Below, one piece after another: positions 16,205-23,183 of a stretch of DNA of 26,767 nt. Positions within the stretch are counted from its first letter, which is position 1, and the number at the start of each line of letters is the position of its first letter. The translations under genes and the position numbers were made by a program. The stretch spans positions 1 through 26,767 of the forward strand of contig DAOTYX010000172.1 in assembly GCA_034434635.1 (NCBI GenBank), in the 5' to 3' direction. The notes under the pieces were generated by a model. That model searched no databases and was not told where the DNA came from. It worked only from the letters and a program-made list of their open reading frames with translations. The stretch is from DAOTYX01 sp034434635. Its GTDB lineage: Bacteria > Chloroflexota > Anaerolineae > B4-G1 > DUEL01.

Positions 16205-17254
16205 CTACAGCCTCTCCAACTCCGGCAGTATCTCATCCGGCAACGGGATGATGCCACCCATGCGGCCATAGAAGTGCACCGGGCAGCGACCCTCCACCGC
16301 CAGGCGGACATCCTCCAGCATCTGGCCGGCGTTCATCTCCACCACCAGCACCGCCCGCACCTTTTCCGCCAGTTGGGCCAGGCGGGCGGAGGGGAAGGGC
16401 CAGAGGGTGATAGGGCGCAGGAGGCCGGCACGGATGCCCTTCGCCCGCGCCTCGCGCACCACGGTCTGGCAGACCCGGCCAGTGGTGCCGAAGGCGACCA
16501 GCAGGAGTTCGGCATCATCCGTGGAGTACTCCTTCCAGCGCACCTCGTTGGCGGCGATCTCCCGCAGTTTGGCCTGCAGGCGCAGGTTGACCCGCTCCAT
16601 CTCTTCTTCGACCAGGTAGAGCGAGGTGATAATGTTGGGCGGCCGCCCCCTGGCGCCGGTCAGCGCCCACGAGGGCCGCTCCTCCGGCGGGCGGACGGGG
16701 CGCATCGGCGGCATCTCCGCCGGCTCCATCATCTGACCCAGCGAGCCGTCAGCCACCAGCATGGCGATAGTGCGGTACTTCTCCGCCAGGTCGAAGGCCA
16801 GTACCATCAGGTCAATCGCCTCCTGCACATTGCCCGGGGCCAGGACGATGGGATGAAAATCGCCGTGGCCGGCCATCTTCACCGCCTGGAAGTAATCCCC
16901 CTGCGAGGGGGCGACGTTGCCCAGACCCGGCCCGCCGCGCATGATGTTGGCGATCACCACCGGCACTTCGGAGCAGGCGATGTAAGAGAACCCCTCCTGC
17001 ATCAGGCTGATGCCTGGGCTGGAAGAGGAGGTCATCGCCCGCGCCCCGGCGCAGGCCGCACCGTAGACCATATTGATGGACGCCAGTTCGCTTTCCGCCT
17101 GGATGAAGACCCGGCCCAACTCCGGCAGCCGATGGGAAAAATGCTCCAGCACCTCGGTCTGCGGAGTGATGGGGTAGCCGAAATAGGCCTCTACCCCGGC
17201 GCGGATGGCCGCTTCGGCGATGGCGGCGTTGCCTTCCCAGAGTTCCTTCGCCAT
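16205..17254 (-). CDS. 2-oxoacid:ferredoxin oxidoreductase, alpha subunit (KorA/VorB type)
   Basis: The 349-aa alpha subunit has the family opening LWEGNAAIAEAAIRAG, the YPITPQTEV motif (residues 27-35), GARAMTSSSSPGISLMQEG and the MRGGPGLGNVAPSQGDYFQ stretch. The C-terminal half is the transketolase-like domain ending in MNAGQMLEDVRLAVEG. Size and motifs fit the family annotated either as 2-oxoglutarate or as 3-methyl-2-oxobutanoate (valine-derived) ferredoxin oxidoreductase. The start is the second ATG (17252-17254): AGGAGG lies 7 nt before it, but only 1 nt before the ATG at 17260, which overlaps the delta stop as ATGA. Order on the strand is delta-alpha-beta-gamma. Confidence 0.93.
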   Translation of the reverse strand: MAKELWEGNAAIAEAAIRAGVEAYFGYPITPQTEVLEHFSHRLPELGRVFIQAESELASINMVYGAACAGARAMTSSSSPGISLMQEGFSYIACSEVPVVIANIMRGGPGLGNVAPSQGDYFQAVKMAGHGDFHPIVLAPGNVQEAIDLMVLAFDLAEKYRTIAMLVADGSLGQMMEPAEMPPMRPVRPPEERPSWALTGARGRPPNIITSLYLVEEEMERVNLRLQAKLREIAANEVRWKEYSTDDAELLLVAFGTTGRVCQTVVREARAKGIRAGLLRPITLWPFPSARLAQLAEKVRAVLVVEMNAGQMLEDVRLAVEGRCPVHFYGRMGGIIPLPDEILPELERL

Positions 17255-17256
17255 GC

Positions 17257-17502
17257 TCATCCCTCCTCTTTGGCCGCGGCAGCCCGCTTGCGCCGGTAGA
17301 CTGTGAAGACCACGTCAGGGCAGATGGTGGCACAGATGGCGCAGCCGGTGCAGGCGTCGGGGTCTTTCACCTCCACCGGCCGGTACCCCTTGGCGTTGAA
17401 GCGCCCGTCAGCGATCTGCAGGACGTGCGCCGGGCAGGCCGAGACGCACAATCCGCACCCCTTACAGCGATCCTCGTCAATGACGACCAGTCCTCTTGCC
17501 AT
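17257..17502 (-). CDS. 2-oxoacid:ferredoxin oxidoreductase, delta subunit (2[4Fe-4S] ferredoxin)
   Basis: The 81-aa subunit carries electrons from the active site to ferredoxin. It has two CxxCxxCxxxCP cluster motifs, CKGCGLCVSACP and CTGCAICATICP. The basic tail YRRKRAAAAKEEG may contact other subunits. The ATG at 17500-17502 has AGGAGG 5 nt upstream; a longer in-frame reading to 17550 starts inside simple-sequence DNA and is unlikely. First gene of the cluster, 2 nt before the alpha start, with a promoter at 17546-17573. Confidence 0.93.
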   Translation of the reverse strand: MARGLVVIDEDRCKGCGLCVSACPAHVLQIADGRFNAKGYRPVEVKDPDACTGCAICATICPDVVFTVYRRKRAAAAKEEG

Positions 17503-17545
17503 ATCCCTCCTCGATGCCTCCGTGTCTCCGTGTCTCCACGTCCCA

Positions 17546-17573
17546 ATCATACCCCCATCCGCCCCTTTTGCAA
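17546..17573 (-). promoter_or_regulatory. Promoter of the oxidoreductase cluster
   Basis: On the minus strand: -35 TTGCAA (17568-17573), 16-nt spacer, -10 TATGAT (17546-17551). The transcript should start near 17539, about 37 nt before the delta ATG. The leader holds another word-like run (CCGTGTCT/CCGTGTCT/CCACGTCC units at 17519-17544). The -35 is 10 nt past the acetyltransferase stop codon. Confidence 0.55.
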
Positions 17574-17582
17574 GTCACGCCG

Positions 17583-18329
17583 TCACCGCAGCCGGCAGCG
17601 CATCAGGAACATCGGCCGCAGGCGGACGAAGCCCAGGCTCTCATACAGGCGCACCGCCGGCTCGTTGGTCTGGAAAACCATAAGAAAGACCGTTGCACCC
17701 GCAGCGGCATGCGCCTGCACCAGCGCCGCCACGACCTGTCGGGCCAGCCCTCTTCGCCGATGGGTGGTGCGGGTGGCGATGTTACCGATCTCCGCCGCGC
17801 CAGGCACCTGCAGGTGTGTGCCGCCCATCGCCACCAGGTCTGTCCCCTCCCACACCCCGAAGGCCGGGCCGTGCCGGAAGGGATCCTGCTCGAAGGCGGT
17901 CAGTCCGGCGTTCGCCGCCAGCGCCTGCATGGCCGGTAAGTCGCGCGGGTGCAGCACCACTGCCGCGCCGGGGTCCAGCCGCGCCGGGTCGCCAGCGAAG
18001 GGCATTTGCCACTCCTCCTGCACCTGCTCGACGGCGAAGGCCTCCGCCACCAGCCGCGCCTCTCGCTCATTTACCAACAGGTAGAAGGACTCCGCCGGGC
18101 CGACCAGCCGCGCCGCCAACTGCGCCAGGAGCATTGGCTCCTCCCCGAAGAACGACAGGGCCGGAAAGGGCAAAGCCAGATAGCGGGCCACCACCATCCC
18201 CCCGTCGGCGGCGAAGCGGCACTCCTCCCGCAACGCCGTCAGGTCGGCAGCCAGGGTGAAGTGCGCCAGCACCCACTCGCGGTCGCCAAGAAGCCGGTTC
18301 AGGGTGTGGAAGTCTCCCGTCAGGGCCAA
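17583..18329 (-). CDS. GNAT-family N-acetyltransferase
   Basis: This 248-aa protein has a C-terminal GNAT fold (about residues 122-245) with the acetyl-CoA pyrophosphate loop RRRGLA (191-196) and NEPAVRLYESLGFVRL motif B. The FR47-like pattern after GNIATRTTHRRRGLARQ is typical of acetyltransferases with an N-terminal extension. The first 120 residues form a variable domain with no recognisable motif. The start is a TTG (18327-18329) with AGGAG 8 nt upstream, and it overlaps the previous gene by 10 nt, so it is translationally coupled. Last of the AAA-methyltransferase operon; the acetylated target is unknown. Confidence 0.85.
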   Translation of the reverse strand: MALTGDFHTLNRLLGDREWVLAHFTLAADLTALREECRFAADGGMVVARYLALPFPALSFFGEEPMLLAQLAARLVGPAESFYLLVNEREARLVAEAFAVEQVQEEWQMPFAGDPARLDPGAAVVLHPRDLPAMQALAANAGLTAFEQDPFRHGPAFGVWEGTDLVAMGGTHLQVPGAAEIGNIATRTTHRRRGLARQVVAALVQAHAAAGATVFLMVFQTNEPAVRLYESLGFVRLRPMFLMRCRLR

Positions 18330-18841
18330 TCGAGGTTCTCCTCGATCTGCTGGAGCGCCAGGTCCACCGTCTCCAGGGCCTCCGCCAACCCCAACTGGCG
18401 CAGTTCCAACCGCAGTGGAAAGTCGGCATCGAGCGCCACGGTCGTCTGCACGGGAACCGTCTGGCTGACCGGGATGACCACCCGCAGGTTGACCGGAATC
18501 TCGGCCTGCACCGGCAGGGAGACCTCGCGTCGGCCGACCAGGGGCAGGTCAATCGGCACATGGACCACCGTGGAGATGGGCAGGGTCGTCCGGATCGGCA
18601 CCACGAAGTCCTGACGCAGTGGGAAACTGGTGCTGATGGGGAAGGTCTGGCTCAGCGGCAGCGTCGTCTCGATGGTGTAATCAGCGATGGCAGGCAGGGA
18701 GGCACGGATCTCTCCCACGATGACACGGTCAATCTGCTGGAGCCGCATCACCCCGTAGAAGGCCAGGATGCTGAGCGCCAGGGCTGCCACGGCGACAAGG
18801 GGAATGACCACATTGAACGCGATCTTGAGGATGCGACTCAC
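18320..18841 (-). CDS. Single-pass membrane-anchored protein of beta-strand repeats, unknown function
   Basis: I do not recognise this 173-aa protein. One transmembrane segment (about residues 8-30) follows a short basic N-terminus, so the rest is probably outside the cytoplasm. Residues 50-140 are a regular alternation of hydrophobic and polar residues broken by Pro every 5-8 residues (LPLSQTFPIS, FPLRQDFVVP, LPISTVVHVPI, LPVQAEIPV, IPVSQTVPV), which suggests repeated short beta-strands. A short helix closes the protein (LRQLGLAEALETVDLALQQ). It starts with GTG (18839-18841), overlapping the upstream stop as GTGA, and overlaps the acetyltransferase start. The tight overlaps on both sides say it belongs to this operon. 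Confidence 0.78.
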   Translation of the reverse strand: MSRILKIAFNVVIPLVAVAALALSILAFYGVMRLQQIDRVIVGEIRASLPAIADYTIETTLPLSQTFPISTSFPLRQDFVVPIRTTLPISTVVHVPIDLPLVGRREVSLPVQAEIPVNLRVVIPVSQTVPVQTTVALDADFPLRLELRQLGLAEALETVDLALQQIEENLDWP

Positions 18842-21042
18842 CCTTCACCTCCCATAACCATAGGAATCTGAACCTCGGCGCGCCCGACGATGGGGTCGAG
18901 CCCGAGCAAGACCGTGAAGGACTGGCGATCCAACCCTTCGGCGATGAGACGACGCAGATGGCGAAACTTGATGAACTGCCAGCCGTGCGCCTGTGCGGCC
19001 TGCGCCAGACGGGGGTCCCGCTGAAGTTTGTAGGCCAGCAGTTCCGCCCGCCCGCCAGGGAAGACCAGACAGGGGCGGGCCCCGGCAGGGATCGGCGGTC
19101 CGGCCAACAGGTGACGGCCCAGAGCGGCGGTGGGGGAGAGGGTAAACAGGAACCGGTCGCTCCCCCGCTCCTGCCAGCGCACGTCCCAACCCTGGCCAGC
19201 CGCCACATGAAAGCCGAGCCGCCTGCCCAGCACACGCAGGTCGCGTTGCAGCGCCTGCATCTCCTCCGCGCGGCTCCGCGAACGGTCCTCCTCGCGCAGC
19301 CGCCAGACCTCCCCGTCCCACTGGGCGTAGGAGTCGAGGCAGGTGAGCACCAGCGGCAGGTCAGGCGTGAGCGGGCCGGAGAAATGGCGGTAGAGCGCGC
19401 CGAGGAAATCCGACGCGCTCCAGGTTGGCCGAGAGCGCAGCGCTTCCCACACCCACAGTTCGACCCGGTCGGCCAGGGGCTCCAATTGCTGCTCGTCCAG
19501 CACAGGGAGCCAGTACAACGAGCGCGGCCCGCCCAACGGCTCCAGTCCCATCCCTTCCAGCATCTGCGCCACCTCCTGGGTAGGCAGCGTGGACAGGGGA
19601 GGCTCCTGGCGGGTCAGCCCGATACAGGCGGCGGCGTGGAGCACCCGCCAGGGGGTCGGTTCGCCGCGTGCCTCCAGGCACTGTCGCGCCAGGGCGGCGG
19701 GTTCAGCGAGCGCGGGGACGGGGCGGGCCTTCGCAGAAACGCGTTGCCAGACCAACTGGTACCCCATCGTCGGGTCCGCGCCCCAGCCCGAAAGGACAAA
19801 GCCGGCGCGGGGGGCTGCGCGGCATACCGACTCCATCAGCATCTCGTCCGAAGCCGCGAAGAGGGTCACCAGGCAGGCATCAGGGGCCAGAAGCGGAGCG
19901 ACGGCAGCCAGGGCCCGCTGGAGCATCTCGCTGTGCCACTCCCAGTCAAAGCGGCGGCGGCTCAGGAAGGGGCGGAGGGCATGGGCGGCCGGCGAGTCCC
20001 ACAGCCAGGTTGCCCACAACGCGCACAGCGCCCAGAAGACGCCATCAGGGCGAGGGGGATCGGCCAGGATGAGCGAGACAGCGGAGGCCGGCAGGCGGGC
20101 CGTCACCTCACGGGCAGCGGCGGGCAGCAGTGTGTAGCCAGGCGCGCGTTCGGCCAGGAGCACGGCCAGGGATTCGGCCCGCGGCACGACAGGGGGAGGC
20201 TCCGCAGAAGCCAGGTCAGCGACCTCCTGCTCCAGCAGCAGCCAGACGTTGCGTTCAAGGAAGCGGGCGGGCGGGCGCAGCGAACGCGGACGCGACCGCA
20301 CCTCGCCATGAGGGTCCAGGCTGGTGCCGTGGTCGAACGCCTCGACCAGCGCCCCCTGCAGCAGCGCGCGGACCGGGCGCTCGAGGTTCAACCCTTCCAG
20401 CCTGAGCGTCACATCCATCAGCGCGGAGAGGTTGCGCGGGGTGTAGATATCCACCAACTCTGCCACCCGCTCCCGGTCAGGGTGATCAGCAGGAACGGCA
20501 CGGTTGAGGGCGTAGTGGTAAGCCAGGCCGCGCGGGGCAAGACGGCCCGCACCGGCCACGTCCTCCGGGTCTGCCGGCCCCTCACGCACCCCGGCGCACC
20601 GCGTGCAGCGCACCGCCTTGGCGTAGGGGGTACGGAGGTCGCGGTCCCAGGCGAACCAGACGGCGACACCCTCGCCTTGACAGTCGGGACAGCGGCTGCG
20701 GTACAGGTCGGCCATGTGGCGGTGGAGGGGCACTGCGCCCTTGGGGCTATCCGCCAGGCGTGTGAAGGCCGGAGTGACAGCAGGGGAAGGGGGTTCCAGG
20801 GCCAGTCCGGCAGCGAGCAGGGCGAGGGGGTTGACGCTGGCGCCTACGGCCCGTCGGCCTGCGAGAACCGCCTCGCGCACGAACGCCGGGCCGTGACAGA
20901 AGAGGTCCACCACCAGGTCACCTGGCGCGGTCAGTTGGGCGATGAAGCCTCGCGCGGCGTCCGCCATCTCGGCGGGCCGATAGCGGGCCAGCAGCCCCAG
21001 CGGCCGATTGGGCTGGGCCGGGATGAACCCCGTCGGCGCCAT
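18838..21042 (-). CDS. Degenerate DNA-methyltransferase-like protein with zinc knuckle
   Basis: The 734-aa protein has an N-terminal SAM-methyltransferase-like layout. Residues 40-75 read GDLVVDLFCHGPAFVREAVLAGRRAVGASVNP cut into motif-I-like pieces, where DLFCHGPAF replaces the usual DPFCGSGT. A CPDC/CTRC zinc knuckle (C118, C121, C146, C149) follows. Residues 328-331 are DPPR, where DPPY/SPPY is expected for motif IV. Such a zinc insert occurs in adenine/cytosine-N4 methylases of DUF1156 type. The C-terminal 250 residues are a separate uncharacterised region (for example FPGGRAELLAYKLQRDPRL, residues about 650-670). Both catalytic motifs look altered, so it may bind nucleic acid or SAM without methylating, or act on another substrate. 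The start ATG (21040-21042) has GGAGG 6 nt upstream; a longer frame to 21096 is not needed. It overlaps the next gene by 4 nt. Confidence 0.8.
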   Translation of the reverse strand: MAPTGFIPAQPNRPLGLLARYRPAEMADAARGFIAQLTAPGDLVVDLFCHGPAFVREAVLAGRRAVGASVNPLALLAAGLALEPPSPAVTPAFTRLADSPKGAVPLHRHMADLYRSRCPDCQGEGVAVWFAWDRDLRTPYAKAVRCTRCAGVREGPADPEDVAGAGRLAPRGLAYHYALNRAVPADHPDRERVAELVDIYTPRNLSALMDVTLRLEGLNLERPVRALLQGALVEAFDHGTSLDPHGEVRSRPRSLRPPARFLERNVWLLLEQEVADLASAEPPPVVPRAESLAVLLAERAPGYTLLPAAAREVTARLPASAVSLILADPPRPDGVFWALCALWATWLWDSPAAHALRPFLSRRRFDWEWHSEMLQRALAAVAPLLAPDACLVTLFAASDEMLMESVCRAAPRAGFVLSGWGADPTMGYQLVWQRVSAKARPVPALAEPAALARQCLEARGEPTPWRVLHAAACIGLTRQEPPLSTLPTQEVAQMLEGMGLEPLGGPRSLYWLPVLDEQQLEPLADRVELWVWEALRSRPTWSASDFLGALYRHFSGPLTPDLPLVLTCLDSYAQWDGEVWRLREEDRSRSRAEEMQALQRDLRVLGRRLGFHVAAGQGWDVRWQERGSDRFLFTLSPTAALGRHLLAGPPIPAGARPCLVFPGGRAELLAYKLQRDPRLAQAAQAHGWQFIKFRHLRRLIAEGLDRQSFTVLLGLDPIVGRAEVQIPMVMGGEG

Positions 21043-21120
21043 CCGCCTCCTCCAGGGGCCTATCCGCATCACCCCGTAGCCGACGCGTCCCCACACGTCG
21101 GCGGGCGACTTCAGGTAGTC

Positions 21121-21289
21121 CCCCGCTGTAGTGTTGATCGAGGATCGCGTTCGAAGCGAACGGGAAAAGTCAGCGGATTAAGCAGATTCAGCGGATTCGG
21201 CAGGTGAAATCCGCTCCATCTGCTCAATCCGCTGACGATTCGCCCGTCTTCAGCATCCTGGACCGTGAGCAACACCCAACGGGGAGACC
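21121..21289. repeat. About 165-bp inverted-repeat element, copy B
   Basis: This copy is related to 14575-14742. The main stem (21169-21186 with 21219-21236) has one mismatch in 18 bp. An inner hairpin AGCGGATT/AATCCGCT has formed inside the loop, and an outer ACGGG/CCCGT pairing replaces the CAGACG/CGTCTG pairing of copy A. It lies between the AAA ATPase gene and the methyltransferase-like gene. The remainder of the gap (21043-21120) shows only a CCGACG/CGTCGG hairpin near 21080. Confidence 0.85.
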
Positions 21290-21297
21290 GCCCAACT

Positions 21298-22584
21298 TCA
21301 CAACTCCACAAAATAGGCGGCGCAGGCGCGGTCAATCAGGTCTTTGCTCAGCACCGGCGGGACATTGATGTAACGGGCGATATCGCACAACTGGTCCACG
21401 ATGTCCCGCGGGTGACAGGCGCGCAGGGTACGGCGCGGCTTGATGTAGTGCTCCTGCAACAGGTAGGCCAGCCCCCGGTCGTCGTAGGGTACCTGCCGGG
21501 AGTTGCAGACGCGGCGGAAGATCTCCCGGTACTCCTCAAAAGTGGGGTTGCCGATCTCGATCTTGTGGCGGATGCGCCGCAGGAAAGCCTCGTCCACCAG
21601 GTCCTTGGGGGCCAGGTTGGTGGAGAAGACAATCAGCACGTCGAACGGCACCTCGATTTTGCGCCCCGTGTGCAGGGTGAGGTAGTCCACCCGCTTCTCC
21701 AGCGGCACGATCCAGCGGTTCAGCAGGTCGCGCGGACGGGCCTGCTGGCGGCCAAAGTCGTCAATCAGCAACATGCCGCCGTTGGCTTTCATCTGAAAGG
21801 GGGCTTCATAGTACTTGTTGGTCTCGTCGTAGACCAGATCCAACGCTTCGAGAGTCAACTCGCCGCCCGTGATGATAACCGGTCGGCGGATGTGCACCCA
21901 GCGCGGGTCCACCGACTTCGCCGTTTCCTCCTCGATGAGTCGGTGGTTGACGTTGTCGAAGACCTTGATGATCTGTCCGCCGGTCTCCACCGCATAGGGG
22001 ATGTACATGGCATTGCCCAGGAGCATCTGCCCGATGGCCTCGGCGATGGCGGTCTTGCCGTTGCCCGGCGGGCCAAAGAGGAAGATGGAACGGCCGGAGT
22101 TGACCGCGGGCCCCAACTGGGCGAAGGTCTCCTCGCTGATGACCAGGTGGGCCAGGGCCTGACGCATCGTGCGCTGGTGCACGGCGACCTGTCCCAGCGG
22201 CTGGCGGGCGATGGACTCGCTGTAGACGTCCAGGGGCACGGGAGCCGGGCCGGCATACCGGTTGCGGTCGAGCGCTTCCCGCGCCATCAGGCGGCCCTTG
22301 TCGGAGATGGCATACTGATAGGCTGCCTCGGCGAATCCGCCAGCCCCTTTCACCTCGACCAGTTTCTCGCGCTTGAGAAACTCCAGCACCTGGTCCATTA
22401 CCCCGGCGTAGGGGACGCACATCCGCTCCGCTATCTCATAACCCGAGAGATATCCCTCGTAGTACAAGACCTTGAGCGCCAGGTCGGACAGAAACCCCAG
22501 GCTCAGCCCGGTCTCCTCCACCGACCTGGGCACGCGGGGAATGAAGCCACCCGCTGCGCTGCTACTGACGGTTGACTGTGCCAT
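21298..22584 (-). CDS. AAA+ ATPase with N-terminal winged-helix domain
   Basis: This 428-aa cytosolic ATPase has a winged-helix-like region (about residues 28-105: LKVLYYEGYLSGYEIAERM, then VLEFLKREKLVEV) and one AAA+ domain. Walker A is GPPGNGKT (171-178), Walker B is MLLIDDFGRQ (271-280), sensor 1 is VIVFSTNL, and an arginine-finger region is FLRRIRHKI. A lid domain closes the C-terminus (RACHPRDIVDQLCDIAR). It resembles the broad group of MoxR/RavA-like or pilus-associated AAA ATPases of unknown clients. The ATG has GGAGG 6 nt upstream and a strong promoter 32 nt before it. It is the first gene of a unit that continues across an inverted-repeat element into the methyltransferase-like gene. 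Confidence 0.88.
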   Translation of the reverse strand: MAQSTVSSSAAGGFIPRVPRSVEETGLSLGFLSDLALKVLYYEGYLSGYEIAERMCVPYAGVMDQVLEFLKREKLVEVKGAGGFAEAAYQYAISDKGRLMAREALDRNRYAGPAPVPLDVYSESIARQPLGQVAVHQRTMRQALAHLVISEETFAQLGPAVNSGRSIFLFGPPGNGKTAIAEAIGQMLLGNAMYIPYAVETGGQIIKVFDNVNHRLIEEETAKSVDPRWVHIRRPVIITGGELTLEALDLVYDETNKYYEAPFQMKANGGMLLIDDFGRQQARPRDLLNRWIVPLEKRVDYLTLHTGRKIEVPFDVLIVFSTNLAPKDLVDEAFLRRIRHKIEIGNPTFEEYREIFRRVCNSRQVPYDDRGLAYLLQEHYIKPRRTLRACHPRDIVDQLCDIARYINVPPVLSKDLIDRACAAYFVEL

Positions 22585-22622
22585 CCTCTACCTCCACCAG
22601 AACAGAAACCACTGACAATACA

Positions 22623-22651
22623 ATTATAGCCCCAGACGCCTCTGGCGGCAA
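22623..22651 (-). promoter_or_regulatory. Strong sigma70-type promoter of the AAA ATPase operon
   Basis: On the minus strand: -10 is the exact consensus TATAAT (22623-22628), the spacer is 17 nt, and -35 is TTGCCG (22646-22651). The transcript start near 22616 leaves a 32-nt leader with GGAGG. It is the best-matching promoter in the window. Confidence 0.75.
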
Positions 22652-22654
22652 CTG

Positions 22655-22682
22655 TTGCCTGCCAGCCAATGAGGAGTAGAAT
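22655..22682 (+). promoter_or_regulatory. Possible divergent promoter towards the S9 peptidase gene
   Basis: -35 TTGCCT (22655-22660), 16-nt spacer, -10 TAGAAT (22677-22682). Back to back with the AAA promoter, the two -35 boxes are 4 nt apart, so polymerase binding would compete. The transcript would carry a leader of about 495 nt containing the whole hairpin array. Weaker match than its partner. Confidence 0.4.
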
Positions 22683-22796
22683 ATATCTGCCCCAGCCTGT
22701 GCCTGCCAGACGGTTACAGTCCGGTTCTGTACGGACGAAGCAGTGCTCCGCTCCGATGACTCGCGGGGCGGCATCGGGAGCCACCCTGCGGTGTGA

Positions 22797-23093
22797 CCCC
22801 GCAGCCGAACTTTCAAAGCGGTGACGCGGTCACCGCAATCCAAAGGGGCTGCGCCCCGTAGCCGATCTTTCAAAGCGGTGACGCGGTCACCGCAATCCAC
22901 AGGGGCTGCGCCCCGTAGCCGACCTTTCAAAGCGGTGACGCGGTCACCGCAATCCAAAGGGGCTGCGCCCCGCAGCCGACCTCTCAAAGCGGTGACGCGG
23001 TCACCGCAATCCAAAGGGCTGCGCCCCGCAGCCGACCTTCCAAAGCGGTGACACGGTCACCGCAATCCAAAGGGGCTGCACCCCGCAGCCGCC
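22797..23093. repeat. Tandem array: five 57-bp units, each with two hairpins
   Basis: Units begin at about 22811, 22868, 22925, 22982 and 23038 (57-bp period, last step 56). Each has GCGGTGAC-GCG-GTCACCGC (8-bp stem) followed by GGGGC-TGC-GCCCC (5-bp stem). Unit 5 changes only the loop of the first hairpin (ACG) but weakens the second (CTGCA). The array fills about half of the gene-free stretch 22585-23183; the rest holds the two divergent promoters and, from 22700 to 22796, degenerate sequence of the same flavour. Because 57 is divisible by 3, reading frames stay open through it on both strands, which is not evidence of coding. Confidence 0.92.
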
Positions 23094-23183
23094 GCCGACA
23101 GAGCCCGCCTGTGCAGGTTGGGTGGAGTCGCTGGAAGGCAACTTCGCCGCCAGTTTGAACAGTTGCAAACGTTGGAGGTTCGT

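Noticed and set aside
22562..23014. Open frame of 150 codons (minus) and one at 22821-23051 (plus) through the tandem array
   Set aside because: The 57-bp period keeps frames open by arithmetic. The predicted proteins are just 19-residue repeats of the hairpin DNA, and the minus one runs into the AAA ATPase promoter and start.
22797..23093. Regular 57-bp array as a CRISPR
   Set aside because: The units are contiguous and alike along their full length, so there are no variable spacers, and no cas genes are present.
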